Of a stretch of 64,000 bases of DNA, positions 36,317 to 48,941 are shown in pieces. Within the stretch, counting starts at the first letter, position 1; every line of letters begins with the position of its first letter. The notes beneath the pieces are model-generated. The model saw only the letters and a program-made list of their open reading frames with translations. It was not told where the DNA came from and did no database searches. The position numbers and the translations under genes were made by a program. Origin of the DNA: Engraulis encrasicolus (lineage: Eukaryota; Chordata; Actinopteri; Clupeiformes; Engraulidae); contig NC_085868.1 in assembly GCF_034702125.1 (NCBI RefSeq), positions 40,602,359-40,666,358 on the forward strand, given 5' to 3'.

Positions 36317-38047
36317 TCACAGGTAGCTCATCACCGTGCCTTTCTTCCCCACCTGCAACGGCTCCAGAGCGTAAAATCTGAGAACGATGCTGTGGAGGAC
36401 AAAAACAAGAAGTTTACTTCTCTCACACGCACACGCGCACACACCTCAACATACACTCACCGACCACTTCATTAGGAACACCTCTCTAATGCTGGGTTGG
36501 ACCCCCTTTTCCCTTCTGAACTGCCTGCAACAATACTCGGGTAGGCTGCGTCATTCCAACAAAGATAAAGTGGTATAAAGTGGTACAAATTGGCCCAAAT
36601 TGTGCCAAGAAAACATCCTTGTGCCATTATATATCCAGCCTGAAATGTTGATGTAAGGCAGGGTTGACCCATGTTTTCATGATGTTGACGCCAAATTCTG
36701 ACCATTCCACCTGTGCGTCGCAGAAGATATCAAGACTTATCAGACCAGGCAACATTTTTCCGACCTTCTAGTTTCGTTTATGGTGAGCCTGTCCAAATTG
36801 TTGCCTCATTTTCCTGATCTTAGCTGACAGGAGTGGCACCTATTGTGATTTTCTGCTGCTGTTGCCCATTTGCCTCAAGATTTGATGTGCTGTGTAATCA
36901 GGGATTCTCTTATCCATACCTTGGTCGTACTGAGTGGTTTAACTTAATGTTTCCTTCCTTTGTATCAGCTCAAAGGACCATTCCCTACTCTGACCTCTGC
37001 CATCAACATGGCATTTTTGCCCACAGAATCGCTGCTCACTGCATTTTTTTTTGTACCATTCTTTGTAAACCCTAGAGATGGTTGTGTGTGAATATCTTAA
37101 TAGATCAGTCTTTTCTGAAATACACAAATCAAGCCCTTTCGGCACCAACAGCCATGCCATGTTCAAAGTCATTTAACCTTTCTTCCCCATTATGATGCTC
37201 GGTTTGAACTGCATCAGATCATCTCGACCATGTCTACATGCACAAATGCATTGAGTTGCCACCATGTGACGGCTGATCAGAAATTTGCCTCAATGAACAG
37301 TTGTAACAGGTGTTCCTACTAGTATAGTAGTAGCCTACCTATAATAGTGTCCTGTGAGTCTAAGTTGAATTGCGTTAAGTTGCAATATGGCCTAATCACT
37401 AGTCGCTAGAATTGACAAGGATAGCAATCAAAAAGCCACACACGCTTATGACTCCTGGCTCCAAGGCAAGCTATCCCATTTCTTATGTACTTGTGACTTT
37501 TGAAAATGAGGTCACGGTAAACGCTTACCGGTCTTCGCTCAGGCCGAGTTCCCCAGTGAGAAACTGGAAGATCTTCGCGCTGTGCTCCTTGTTCTTCTCC
37601 GCCGTGTCGGTGACGCCGATGGCGGACACTGAAACCATCACGCACGGTGAACAGGATCCAGCGATAAGCATCGGAAGCCCAGGCTTAACCACCAGATTCA
37701 TTCTCTACAATGAGAAATACATGATCAATAATAAATAGCAGTAAATGATGGTGATAGGTCTTTCTCGCCTATGTCTTTTCACAAATAAGCATCTTATGCA
37801 GTCAGATGACAGCTATTGAAAGGGTGAACTACTGGTTTAAGTTTGTAGCTTTTACAGACTTTTACTTCAAGGTGAGAGAATCATTTTTTCTATGACGAGT
37901 TTGCTACTATGTAACGTGTGCGTTCTGTCATTTACTCACCTCTTCCGGTTTTCCAAGCGCCGTGGCAGTGGCAGTGCATAATTTCTTCAGAAAATCTTCG
38001 GTAAATTTGCTTGCTGGCAAATTTGATTCCACGTCGATAAAAGGCAT
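36317..38047 (-). CDS. ddt: D-dopachrome tautomerase (MIF superfamily), 3 exons, 118 aa
   Basis: On the minus strand: exon 1 37940-38047 (ATG at 38045-38047), exon 2 37529-37704, exon 3 36317-36389 (stop 36317-36319). These total 357 nt, giving 118 residues, the usual DDT length. The protein starts MPFIDVESNLPA, keeping the proline exposed after Met removal that is the catalytic base of the MIF/DDT family. It continues ...LGKPEE / RMNLVVKPGLPMLIAGSC ... SVSAIGVTDTAEKNKEHSAK ... IVLRFYALEPLQVGKKGT. The MPF start and PGLPMLIAGS segment fit DDT better than MIF. Members form cytosolic trimers, tautomerise D-dopachrome, and act as MIF-like cytokines. Intron 2 contains a Tc1-like remnant. The start codon lies about 350 bp downstream of chchd10's poly(A) signal, so its promoter must be compact. 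A minus-strand AATAAA at 36003-36008 is a candidate end. Confidence 0.95.
36454..37360. mobile_element. Tc1-like remnant in ddt intron 2
   Basis: The left end CACTCACCGACCACTTCATT is intact. The right end (AGTGTCCTGTGAGTC) is degraded and preceded by a small insertion of about 25 bp rich in TAGTAG. Minus-strand reading gives a helix-turn-helix-like SEKTDLLRYSHTTISRVYKE and decayed transposase pieces. It corresponds to 16961-17837, and its right tip coincides with the duplication boundary. Confidence 0.85.
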
Positions 38048-38396
38048 GGTTAAGTTTTTGGTGTACAGACGAGACAGACCAGACACGAGCTTCTGTACAT
38101 AAATCTACTAGAAAACCGGAAGGAAGACTGGAACCAGTGCACTGCAGAGATTGGTTGGGAAAAGGGAACGCCTATTCATAACGGGACACGATTGGCTTAG
38201 GTCTGAAACGATACAACAGCCCCTTAAGTTGTAAAAGTGAATGATTCTGTGGATATGACTTTGACTTGGGTTTTAGACCACTCAAACCACTAAGCCTATT
38301 GTGAATTTTATAGTAGAAGTGCATGATAATATAATTTGCAACCACATTTGAGGAATTTATCAAGAACTTAACACAACAAGAAAGTGCCGCTCAACT

Positions 38397-38406
38397 TTTA
38401 TTTATT
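38397..38406 (-). terminator. chchd10 polyadenylation signal
   Basis: Minus strand AATAAATAAA, about 220 bp after the chchd10 stop codon. Confidence 0.65.
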
Positions 38407-38622
38407 AACCAAGACACCATTCGGACAACACAAGCACACAGCAGCTTTCATTTTACAATCTCATGTACATAATTACAAGTCCAAAGTACATTATACAACT
38501 ACAGTGTTTATTAATACGTGTCAGAAGTTTAATTGTTCTGATTGAGTCGAGTTGTCTGAAGATCTTATTGCTCTAGGTAGGAGTTGTTGTTGAATTCTTG
38601 AATTGACCTTGAAGGACCACCG

Positions 38623-41600
38623 TTACACCAGTTGATTCACACCTGAAAAACAAAATACATAACAAGATTTATATCATCATGCTTGGATAACAGCCATGCT
38701 CAAGCTCTCTTTCCAGCTTGTCATACCAATAGTTTACAGGCAGACTGCTATGATGAGTGAGTAATTCTTGAGGAGTTACTGCATGTTGAAAAAATGGATT
38801 TGCTGGATTTACAAGAACACACTTCAGTTTTCAGTGATGTACGGTGGAAAAGAAACTAGGGATGCACCAATACCACTTTTTTGAAAACTGATACAAGTAC
38901 GAGTACATTAATTTTGTGTACATGCCAATACCGAGTACCGATACCAATACCTTTTACCACCAAAATACAATGAAAATAAATGCATTGCCTTGTTTTTTTC
39001 CACCTGTGATATTTTTAATGTCCATTTCCATGTAGATTTAAATGTTAGTAAATGTATGAGGTGGCACTTTTTTCCATTATTCTTTCAAGTCCACAGAACG
39101 TGACAAGATTTTCCATTGTTTTGTGTAACAGCAGTATCGCTCCTGGTATCGGCAGTTGCTTGACGAGTACGAGTATGAGTATAATGTACCGGTATCGGTA
39201 ATCGGTAATAACCAGTATCGGTACATCCCTAAAAGAAACCATTCTATTTAAGAGTACACGGGCTTAAACATGGCTACTATTAAAAGGATAAACTACAGTG
39301 TACATGTTTCAATAATCACCAATGCAGGTGATGTTGCCCACCAAAACGGTCTTCAAGCTGAAATAATCTGACTTACCGTCACCACTCCAACGGTAAATTG
39401 TGTTCAATTAAGGTGTCGACAAAGTAGTGCACTGTACTGTAATGTGGTGTTGTTAGTGGCATGTTCATTTGCAGAGTTTGGAATGAAATAACATATATCC
39501 CCTCAAATTAACCCTCTGTGTCTAATGTCTAGTGTGCGTGCGTGCATGCCTGTGTTCATGTGTGTGTGTGTGTCCCAACAATAGAGACGCTTTATTAATC
39601 CAAAGGAAATGAAGGGTGTCAGTCGTACCATGTGAGAACTTGCACTGCTTGAGCGCCTCGCTGAAGCCTTCGCACAGGGTGAGGTCCGACTGGGTGGTGG
39701 CGCAGTCCAGGAACTGCCTGACCTCAAAGTGGCACGGACCTTGCTGAGGTGGCATGGGCCTGGGGGGCTCCTACAACACAACAACAACAACAACAAAAGA
39801 GTAACTCAGTGGTTCCCAAACTTTTTTCTGCTGGTACATCCTTTTGAACCTGAATATTTTTGTGACTTATGACACCAACACCTTATGACACCTTTTGTCC
39901 CTAAATATTGCCATTTTAATGTGAAATTCACAGTTAACACATGTTAATACATGTAATACATGTATTAACTGTACAAGTGAACAGTCTTACTAACATTGGA
40001 ATGGTGATATTCTACGGAACCTAGTACAGGTCCAACCCCAGGTTGGAAACCACTAAGTAACTGTATACAGATGCCAGAAGCAACCAAAGCAACAGAAATT
40101 ATTGTTTCTCTGGAGAGAATCTAAGAAATGAGATTAACATGTCATCCGCTTGACGCCCTTTAACAAAACATTACGGCCCGTCTTTCTGTGAATTCGCAGA
40201 GTGGTGTGTGATAACAACAGATAAAGTCTGCAACACCAATCAGCTCCCGTACACAAAAGGCTGTAAAAAAGGCTGTTAATGTGATGTTTCAAGGCAGAAC
40301 CACACATAGCGTTAACATTACTTTACACTCCCCTTGTAATTATGAACAATGTCCCACAACTATGGGTCTGTGAAAGCTGACAACTGTTCACTAGTTCGTC
40401 CTGAATGCTTGGCAAACAGTAGGTGTACGTTTGGCATGAGAGTTGGACTGCATTCTAGGATGCTTTAAGTGGAGATGCATGGGACCAATAGTAAAATGGA
40501 GGAGTAAGGGGAGGAGGTGGGAACATTCAAGAAGCCTTTGCACGTGACAGGTGAAAGAGCAGGAGGGATTCAATCTTAGGAAAGGAGCGACAACCACCAA
40601 TCGCTCTGTGGGCTTCCTCCCGAACATTGTTTTTAATAAAAACATATGTGCATTGAACTGAAAGAAAACCGTGGTGTATCTTCCATTACCACGTACACTC
40701 CACCAGCCTGGTAACAACACATTCGCAACAACCGAAATACACAATCAGCTTCCTCCTGTAACATTCATTTATGTGAAACAGTCCTCCCAAATAAAAGCAA
40801 ACAAAACAACACAGTTAAAATCCCAGATTGTGTTGGAAAACAAAACAAAAACTCTGCCGTGTCCTTGGAAAGAAAGACAGTGGGATAGACAGTCCGTCAC
40901 CCATCAGCTGACCTGCTCTGATCTGGAAGGTTCTGTTTAGGGTTGGCAGATTAGGCTGGTGTGCACCTCTGACGTGTTTGGCAGGACCGTGTTTGCTTAC
41001 GTGTGCCCCTTGGCATAGTGTATCATCTAATATGGCAACATGTCTTCCGCAGCTAAGGCCTCAACTGGGAGATGTGTAAAAAACACAACAGGTGTTCAAC
41101 TAAAGCATATACTGAACATGGATGGACAAATTCAACTGGTAGGAGTGTGATGGAGTATCTATAGCTAGGAGTTGTGGGTATGCTCTACCGGTCATACCAA
41201 CCAGCTGTCTAGCTTTTCTGTGGTGCATGTTTAGTACCCATAAGACCATTAAGAAGGTGCTACCCAGTGCTACCCAGCGCTGGGTAGCACCTTCTTTATT
41301 TTCCTTTTGCATTAAAATCATTTATGCATCGGCATCAGTGGTGTGCGAGTTCCTCCTTGCTGCTTCATTAGATTGCTTTGTGGAACCAATGCACCCTCCC
41401 GGCTGCAAACATAAAGGCGCGACACCCCTTTGGAGTAAATAGCACCCATAGGACGAAAGGACAGTAGACGTACTGTATGCTCTGGTTGAAGCAGGCCTAC
41501 TGTATAGATAACATCACAAGGTGAAAACGTTCTGAGTAATGCAGCTGTATATTATGTTAAGCTGGTACTGCTTTCTGTAATGACTCAGAGCAAGTTGAGT

Positions 41601-43190
41601 ACAGGGACAGTTGCCACGTGGCAACACTTGGATGCCCTGACCCAAAGGGTATTTTGAGAGGCAGAATACTGACTTGTCAACCCCTCATCAATGCGTTCCC
41701 TGGACACATAAGACACTGAGGACCTCGCACCACCTCAATCACCATCAAGCCACAGTGGTTCTAACTTTGTAGCTTTCTTTGTCATCCCCAACAAATTTGT
41801 CTTCTAGTCCTGTGCAGTGACCCAACACATCATTACGCCTGACGGTATGTCAGAAACTGGTTAGCTTTTTTGGAGGGTTTGCATGCGACATACAGCAAGC
41901 CTATGGGCCTTGTTTTAGTATGGGTACGGTGGACTCACCTGGTATGTGGGTGCTGGTTTTGCCGGCTCTGGGCTGCTGCTGCTGCTGCCACCGCTGAAAG
42001 CTCCAGTGAGGGCACTGCCCATGACGTGGCCCACGGCTGAGCCCACAGCTACCCCGGCTGCGGTAGTGGCCATCTGGGCCATCAGGCCAGGCTGCTTGGG
42101 CTGAGCAGGGGCCGGAGCCAGGGCCGCCGGGGGAGGGGGGGCTGGAGCTGGGGCGTAGGATGGTGCTGGAGCACTGGAGGAGAGGAAGAGAGTAAACACA
42201 CACACACACAACTGAAAATCATAGAGGTTGGTTTGGGCTGGAGGGTTTCTGGTGTAAAGTAGCATTGAGGAATTTTGAGTGGAACTACTTAGTGTTACTT
42301 TAAGTGAGTTCCTAGTGGTGTGTCTATCTACATCTCCAAGTGAGATAGGCTAACTAAAGGCGAGTGGCAAGCCTAATGAATTCACAGTCATGTGACGGTT
42401 AACCGCTTGTAATAAGTGGCAATAGCCAGCTCAGATGCATGCTTTCTTGGAAACACACAACTACTTGACACGATTTTAACACCAAAGCCACGGCAGCTCA
42501 AATCCTTTCAGGTAAAGTACAGTTAGTCATTCAGTAAATCATGGCTGTTATGAAACCCTATAATCCCTTATTAGCCATTGTGCCTTTGACAACAATGCTG
42601 CCAAACGCAGTTGACTTTTCCGCCTTGGAAATCTTGGATATCTGGAATTGTATTAATTTAGTTCTAAATTCATGATAAATTAATGATTGAAGTGACGAAG
42701 TGCGTCACTGACACTTCAAACGCTATTTTCTCAAATTACGCATCGGTATCACTAACTACGCCATCAAACAACTGGATTCTAATATTATTTTGACCCAAAA
42801 ACACAAATTATGTTCTTCCATTGATACAATACATTTTTACATCTTATTTTCATGATGATTTAATCCAACACTGTCTTACATCATCACATTGTTATGCTTC
42901 TAGAAAACCAGACAGAATTAAGATCACGGAGACTTTTGGTCGACCTACCCAAAACAGCACCCTGTTTTAGTTTGAAACCAGCAAACTAGTCTAGTTTAAT
43001 TTGCCATGGTCAAGATCAGTTAGTAACGACCGGTTATTCTACTAGAATGGTGCGAACTCAACGTTAGCAAGTAACCATAGCTAGAACTAGTGTTAGCTGC
43101 TAAGATGCTGTTTGATGTGGAAAAGGACACAACCAAAACATACCTGGCAGGTGCTGAAGAGCGACCGACACTGCGACCTCCTCTTGCCAT
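38623..43190 (-). CDS. chchd10: CHCHD10, mitochondrial twin CX9C protein (4 exons, 147 aa)
   Basis: Minus-strand exons: 43144-43190 (ATG 43188-43190), 41939-42173, 39629-39770, 38623-38642 (stop 38623-38625), giving 147 residues. The N-terminus [16 protein letters not shown] is basic, as expected for mitochondrial import. A Pro/Ala-rich stretch (residues 17-44) is followed by the conserved hydrophobic segment from [20 protein letters not shown] (residues 45-78). Twin CX9C cysteines sit at 107/117 and 127/137 ([22 protein letters not shown]). [16 protein letters not shown] and [20 protein letters not shown] favour CHCHD10 over CHCHD2. CHCHD10 works in the intermembrane space and is linked to cristae/MICOS organisation and respiratory-chain function. 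The last exon adds only seven codons including the stop, with two hAT MITEs in the introns. Proximity to ddt matches tetrapod synteny. Confidence 0.96.
38857..39231. mobile_element. hAT-like MITE in chchd10 intron 3
   Basis: Ends TAGGGATGCACCAATACC and GTATCGGTACATCCCTA are inverted, with AAAGAAAC duplicated on both sides (38849-38856, 39232-39239). The interior is rich in GATACC/GAGTACGAGT motifs. Confidence 0.92.
39807..40054. mobile_element. hAT-like MITE in chchd10 intron 2
   Basis: CAGTGGTTCCCAAAC at the left pairs with GTTGGAAACCACT at the right. The flanks GAGTAACT and AAGTAACT match in 7 of 8 positions. Confidence 0.85.
41251..41296. repeat. Perfect 17-bp inverted repeat in chchd10 intron 2
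   Basis: AAGAAGGTGCTACCCAG (41251-41267) is exactly complementary to 41280-41296, with a 12-nt loop that repeats GCTACCCAG. It would form a stable hairpin in either transcript. Confidence 0.9.
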
Positions 43191-44170
43191 TGTTACAATG
43201 TACTTCCCGTTATAATACTGATATTAACAGTGAACACTCCACGAATGTAGCGCTGGATAAAGTCAGGTCAAGAAGAAACTGACTGCAACGAAGTAGCCGG
43301 TGAGTGCGTAACAGAGTGACAGCTACACGTGCAAGTGACCTTGCTTGGTCCGGATAGTCTGTTCAGTGCGCAGCCGTAGTTAGTATTTTAAAGGCATTAA
43401 CGGTATGACACAAATGATGCAATTAGATGTTCACAATCGCCTTTCTTTGGGACAAGCTTGCGTATCAGATGTTCTTACTTGAATAATAGCATTCTTTACA
43501 GAAATACAAAGTGCCCAACGCATAATAACAGCTTACATAGGCTAATATATGCCCTTGAAGGGGCAACTTTTCCAGAGAGTTCCATCATCATGGAGTTACT
43601 AAATAGCTAGCTATGTGCCAAACGCAAAGCACCCGACCCAACTCGGCCTAATGATATGGCGGCAAAGGGCCATGTGTTTATGTTTATTAACATAGTTAGG
43701 CCCACATAGGCCTATACGAAATGTATGAAGGTTATGTAAAGGGAGAGTTTTTACAGAACGTTATGACGTGAGAATGAACCTTCAACATTTGTGCGTTTGG
43801 CCGTCATCAAGCATTATTTGCCACTTGATGGCGCCATTGTAACATTCTCTATACGGCTCTGATTCTCACTCTGCTGCCCTATCCAAGTTGACAGGATGGA
43901 GCTGTAGCTAGCATGATAGGCTTCACATTCACATTATCCATGCATTAAAAATCGTTAGGCCTAGTTATACGTACAGTGTTCCTGGAGCAATGTGGGGTTA
44001 TATGCCTTGCTCTTAAGGGCACTTCAGGTATGAGGATGCAAGAAAACATTGCTATTTCCTTTTTACTTCCTCTCGCCCTACAGGTAGTTGGCCATATTTT
44101 AACTTTTATTCAAAGGGCAATTCATATTAGGCTGAATCGGTAATGAAATTAACAGCTTTAACTATATCCC
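43191..44170. other. chchd10 upstream region
   Basis: The promoter of chchd10 must lie here, but no TATA box or decisive motif was seen. The rest shows no gene. Confidence 0.35.
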
Positions 44171-44528
44171 TTAAAGGTGCATTGTGTAATATTTTTAGTA
44201 GTTAATTTACAGAATTCATCACAAGTGTTAGAACCTAGCCTACCTTTGTAGGCTTACCACCACCATTGATGGATTTTAAGTATTCATTATGACTGGGTAA
44301 ATTGCAGTTTTCATACATGAAAAGGAGATCTGCTCCATGGTCTGCCATTTTGAATGTCCAGAAATAGACATTTTTAGCTGCAAAAATGACTGTACTTTGG
44401 TTATACTAGTAAATATTGGTTTATTATTTAGTAAAGTTTAGAAAAGACCAAATTTAAGCTGCACAGTTTCAATGAGCAGTTGCAATAGCCTACCTACTCT
44501 GGCCACATCTTACACAGTGCACATTTAA
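44171..44528. mobile_element. TTAAAGGTGCA MITE, inverted copy
   Basis: It starts TTAAAGGTGCATTGTGTAAT and ends CTTACACAGTGCACATTTAA, and in reverse aligns with the MITE of intron 4 at 26993-27325. Confidence 0.8.
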
Positions 44529-45859
44529 GCTTTTGACAGAGACAGGCTACTGGATCAAGTCATAATCAAGGCTCTAAATTAACACCCGCAAATCAGCCAA
44601 ATTCTGGTGAATATTCAGTTTGGCTGGTAGAAAATAAAACTTACAAACTACTTTAACCCATTGGTAAGTGTTTGTCTCTGTCCGGATAGTAATATTAACA
44701 TCTAGGCCTAGCCATTTTGGCTGGTGATGAAAAAAAGTTAAACACTATCCAGCAATATTCATTATTTTATGTGAGGGAAATGATTCTGTTTATTCACTAT
44801 TACAGTATTTCTCAATTGGTTTCGTACATTTCTCGAATCTCTCGCAATTTGCGAAACATAATATTCATTCTCAAAACAGCTTTAACAAATGGCAAAACAC
44901 GGTGGATAACCTGCAAAACCGAGTCTCTTGCTCAAAACCCTTATTTGTCTTTCAAAAACCAAGTTTTTGTGTCAATGAACGTATCAGCGCCAGCAGAATG
45001 GTTAGTCATTGTGTCATAGTGTATGGACAAGCTAGTCAAATCAATTTCTCATGTTGTCAATTGAATAGTACACTCTTGAGGATCTATTCTGAAGCGAAAT
45101 GTTGTTTAGATTGGATGGGAAATGTTGTAAATCAGTTTTATATTACATTGATCAGATAAGATTGAGATAGTTTCATGCATTCAGTGACAAAGCTTTTTGA
45201 GTGATATGACAAAAGCAATTGATAATGTACGAAATTACTGAGAATTGTACACAGCCATGGCATGGTGGACGAGAGCATTTGCTATATGCCGAAAACAATG
45301 AGAAACTGATTTGACCATGTGCACAGGTAACACCAGGAAGTCACAATTGAACAAAGACTTTTGAGAATCATTATTCTGTTGTGAGAAATGTACAAAACCA
45401 ATTGAGAAAAACTGTAAGTGTGCAGAAGGGAACCTATAAATGTCAGCAAAATAATTTGATGCGCCACAGCGTGCTGGCTCTGAGTTATCCTAATATTTTG
45501 TATTAACATTGCAACATAAAAAGAATGTGGATACATTTTCTCATACTGTATTCCACTCGGAATTATGGCTGACGGCATTTTATAATCCATTCACAGAGTT
45601 GTTTTGAGTACCCCATTGAGTTAATCCCAGGGGATATTCTTACAGACAGAGTAACTGCTTATCAATCACTCATGATCGTCCCACGATTTTTGTGTCGGCT
45701 GCCCTCCTACATGCTACAAAGAATATGCTGACAAATCCTGTCCAGATGAGACCAATCAGTTTAACAAGAGAGAGAGAAAAAGAAACATTTTCAGCATGAT
45801 GCGCTCACTCACTTATTGCTTCGTAAGGCTCCAGCTGCTGCAACCTCCTAGCCGACATC
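44529..45859. other. Intergenic, no gene recognised
   Basis: Around 44800-45430 there is an imperfect inverted arrangement: GTATTTCTCAATTGGTTTCG at the left is mirrored by AATTGAGAAAAACTG near 45400. This suggests an old inverted-repeat element of about 600 bp. No coding exon was seen. Confidence 0.4.
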
Positions 45860-46302
45860 ACCCTTCCCTCTTCTCTCCTCTCCTCTCCTCAACTCTCCTC
45901 CACTCCACTCCTCTCCTCCTCAACTCTCCTCCACTCCACTCCTCTCCTCTCCTCTCATCTCCTCTCCCCTCTCCTCTCCGCTCCTCTCCTCCCCTCCCTT
46001 CTCCTCAACTCCACTCCTCTCCTCCACTCTCCTCTGCTCAACTCTCCTCCTCTCCTCTCCCCCTCTCTCCTCTGCTCCCCTCTCCTCCCCACTCCTCTCC
46101 TCCCCTCCCCTCCCCTCTCCTCTCCTCTCCTCTCCTCCCCTCCCTTCTCCTCAACTCCACTCCTCTCCTCCACTCTCCTCTGCTCAACTCTCCTCCTCCC
46201 CTCTCCTCTCCTCTCCTCCTCTCTCCTCTGCTCCCCTCTCCTCTCCTCCCCTCTCCTCTCCTCTTCTCCCCTCTCCTCTCCTCTCCTCTCCTCTTCTCCT
46301 CA
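45860..46302. repeat. CTCCT polypyrimidine minisatellite, about 440 bp
   Basis: Nearly pure C/T on the plus strand, with higher-order duplications (for example CTCAACTCCACTCCTCTCCT recurs). Long frames across it are compositional artefacts. Confidence 0.95.
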
Positions 46303-46423
46303 TGATCCATCTCAATCCAGCCTAGTTTCCTCCTCACTATCCCTTTATTGTGGTGCAAGGCACATGGGGGTAGATGTAAAGGGGAAGGGGAGATGCTTGG
46401 AAGCCGAAGTTGGGTCGTGTGTG

Positions 46424-46499
<76 letters not shown>

Positions 46500-46600
46500 G
46501 GGGGAGGGGGGTGTCAAACAGGGGGGTATCTGGAGGGGTTTGGTGGGGTGTTGAGGATGGGGGGGGTGGGGGGTGGGATGGGATGGGGGTGGGGGTCGTG
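46424..46600. repeat. (TG)n followed by a G-run tract
   Basis: A TG array to about 46498 passes directly into roughly 100 bp with many runs of four to eight G, a strong G-quadruplex candidate. Confidence 0.9.
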
Positions 46601-47068
46601 AGGGAAACGGGCCAAGAGAGTGATTCATTTCTCCTCGGCAGGCTTTCATGTCCCAGCCCGTGTGCCTCCTAGCAGTCTCTGGGGTCTGCTCGGGGAGAGG
46701 CGTTTATGTGAGGGGTTGAGAGCGGGTGAGGGGGTTGGTGATGGGCGGTGGGCTCCAAACGACGGTCTGGCTTGCATTTGACGAAAGCCTAACCCGACCC
46801 CAGCAGCACCCACCCTCCTCATCCCCACCCTCCCCCGTCCCTCAACATCTACCTACCACCGCCCCACACCCCTCAACATTCACCCTCCACCGCCCCCCAT
46901 TCTTGCCTAAAACAAAAGAAGAAAAGGGGCTGACAGCAGCAGAAAAGGCAGCATTTGCAGGCTACTCTAGTCCACCCGTTCATTCATGCCTATCTGTATC
47001 TCACACGCCACCTCACGCTCTGACACACTTTTATGTCATCAAGAAGCACACTCCTCGCTCTGATTAGT

Positions 47069-47278
47069 CAGTGTTGCCAGATTGGGCGGATGCCCACCCA
47101 ATTGGGCTACTTGGGATGAGTGTCTGCGGGTATAAATTGGTCATTTGGCGTTTTTTTCAGCCGTTTTGGACCCATAGAAGTCAATGTAATTTGTTGAATT
47201 TGGGCGGAATTTAGCGCATTTTGGCGTTTTTTGAGAACCTTTTGGGTGGGATTTGATCAGACACATCTGGCAACACTG
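47069..47278. mobile_element. Short inverted-repeat element, 210 bp
   Basis: CAGTGTTGCCAGATTGGGCG at the left pairs with ATCTGGCAACACTG at the right, with TTTTGGCG motifs inside. No clear target duplication was found. Confidence 0.75.
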
Positions 47279-47682
47279 ATTACAGTATTGTAAGCTAATG
47301 CAAGTTCTACACAACCCACAAAAACAACACATCTTGAGAATAATATGAAACTGAGAAATTGCAATGGGGTGCCGCACTGTGGGTTACAAACTGAAACTGA
47401 ACACAGCATTATCAATTTACTGAGGGCAACGACCAAGTCGTAGTGCATTACTAAAGACCCTGTGTTATGTCATAGTATTGTAGTACTATGGTAGTGACTA
47501 TCACAGTGTGCCACTGGAGGTACAGCGTGCATTAAGGGGCTACACCCAGCTCACACTCCCTGTTAGTGTGAACAATCAAATGCTTGGGTGAAGTCTGCCT
47601 GCCTGGCTCTTGCCCGATCTGTAGTTCTGTGCAGCTTCATGAGCTCCACTAGCCTGATAGACCAGCCTAAATGTGAGACTGG

Positions 47683-47942
47683 AAGTGCATTCCAATATGC
47701 GACCTTGCGTCCTCCACTTGTGCTTGTGGCCTCGTACCAGGAAGTAATGTCATGATGACATCACTGGCAACAGCATTATATTTCAATATCTCGCAAAAGC
47801 TCAATTGTTAAGTCATTGCCTCATTTGAAAACTGGATGGTGAAAGAAGAATACTCCCCCAAAAGTTGTTGTGGCTAGGCTGACAGCTGGGTGAGGCCACA
47901 AGCACAAGTGGAGGACGCAAGGTTGCATATTGGAATGCACCC
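47683..47942. mobile_element. MITE with GTGCATTCCAATATGC ends
   Basis: Long inverted ends extend from AGTGCATTCCAATATGC through GCGTCCTCCACTTGTGCTTG at the left and mirror at the right. A right-end fragment lies at about 715-792. Confidence 0.85.
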
Positions 47943-48668
47943 TGGATGTCCAGGTGGCGCTGGTTTACTAGGCTAGAGCTCCACTGCTACGCTGTGTGTG
48001 TTGAGCGCCACCAGAGGGCTCCAGAGCTCAAACACACAGAGGTCTGGTAGGAACCAGGCTACGTAGAAGTCTGCTTCACAGTGATAAGGAAGAGATGACA
48101 TCAAAGGTTAAAAAAGCAATGTCGCTATGAACGCTTGGACCTCACAAGTCCCCACGGTAACTTTTTTTTTAACCTATGGCGCTTGGGGCGTAAACAGGTG
48201 CACCATAACGGAACAAGATAAAAGAGCCAGTGACCGTCATATAAACGTTCTTAATGTCTTTATTCATGCAAACAATTAAGTGGCCAGCTGTTTCCCTAAC
48301 ACCCCCTCACACACTTTCATCTTGTCAAGAAGCACACCAAGTTAACCAGACGAATATTGACTCTCATTGCTGCAATCACAATTATGTTAGATAACTTAAG
48401 TTCTATACGCAGCACACACAGAAAAAAACGTATCTTTAATCAGGCCCCGTGGCGGAACATGATTTACAACCAGTGATCTTCATATTAAAGTTCTTAACGT
48501 CTTTATTTATGCACTCGGTGAAGTGTGGTTGTTGCGGTATACAGCTGGCTCTCCCTCCCTCTCTCCCTCCCGTGACCTGCCCTGTTGTTGAGCCACAACA
48601 AAGGCTCCACAGAGGAGCCGAGAAGGAATACAGCATTATTAACCCTCAATTACCTTAAATGAACCCCT

Positions 48669-48670
<2 letters not shown>

Positions 48671-48757
<87 letters not shown>

Positions 48758-48852
48758 AGGGTTGCGTGTCCATGAATATATTTTGCATGCAGGGCAAGAA
48801 GTGATGCAGCATGATGAACCCATAGTTATTTACTTGTCTTGTTGTACGAACC

Positions 48853-48938
<86 letters not shown>
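48671..48938. repeat. Two (TG)n arrays 100 bp apart
   Basis: Arrays at 48671-48756 and 48857-48938 bracket 100 bp of unique sequence. Confidence 0.97.

Positions 48939-48941
<3 letters not shown>

Noticed and set aside
41915..42265. Single-exon reading of the chchd10 exon 2 region
   Set aside because: Splice sites at 41939 and 42173 with exons 1, 3 and 4 give a complete CHCHD10 protein.
45796..46305. Long open frames across the CTCCT tract
   Set aside because: Purely compositional: low-complexity frames are open on both strands with no splice or homology support.
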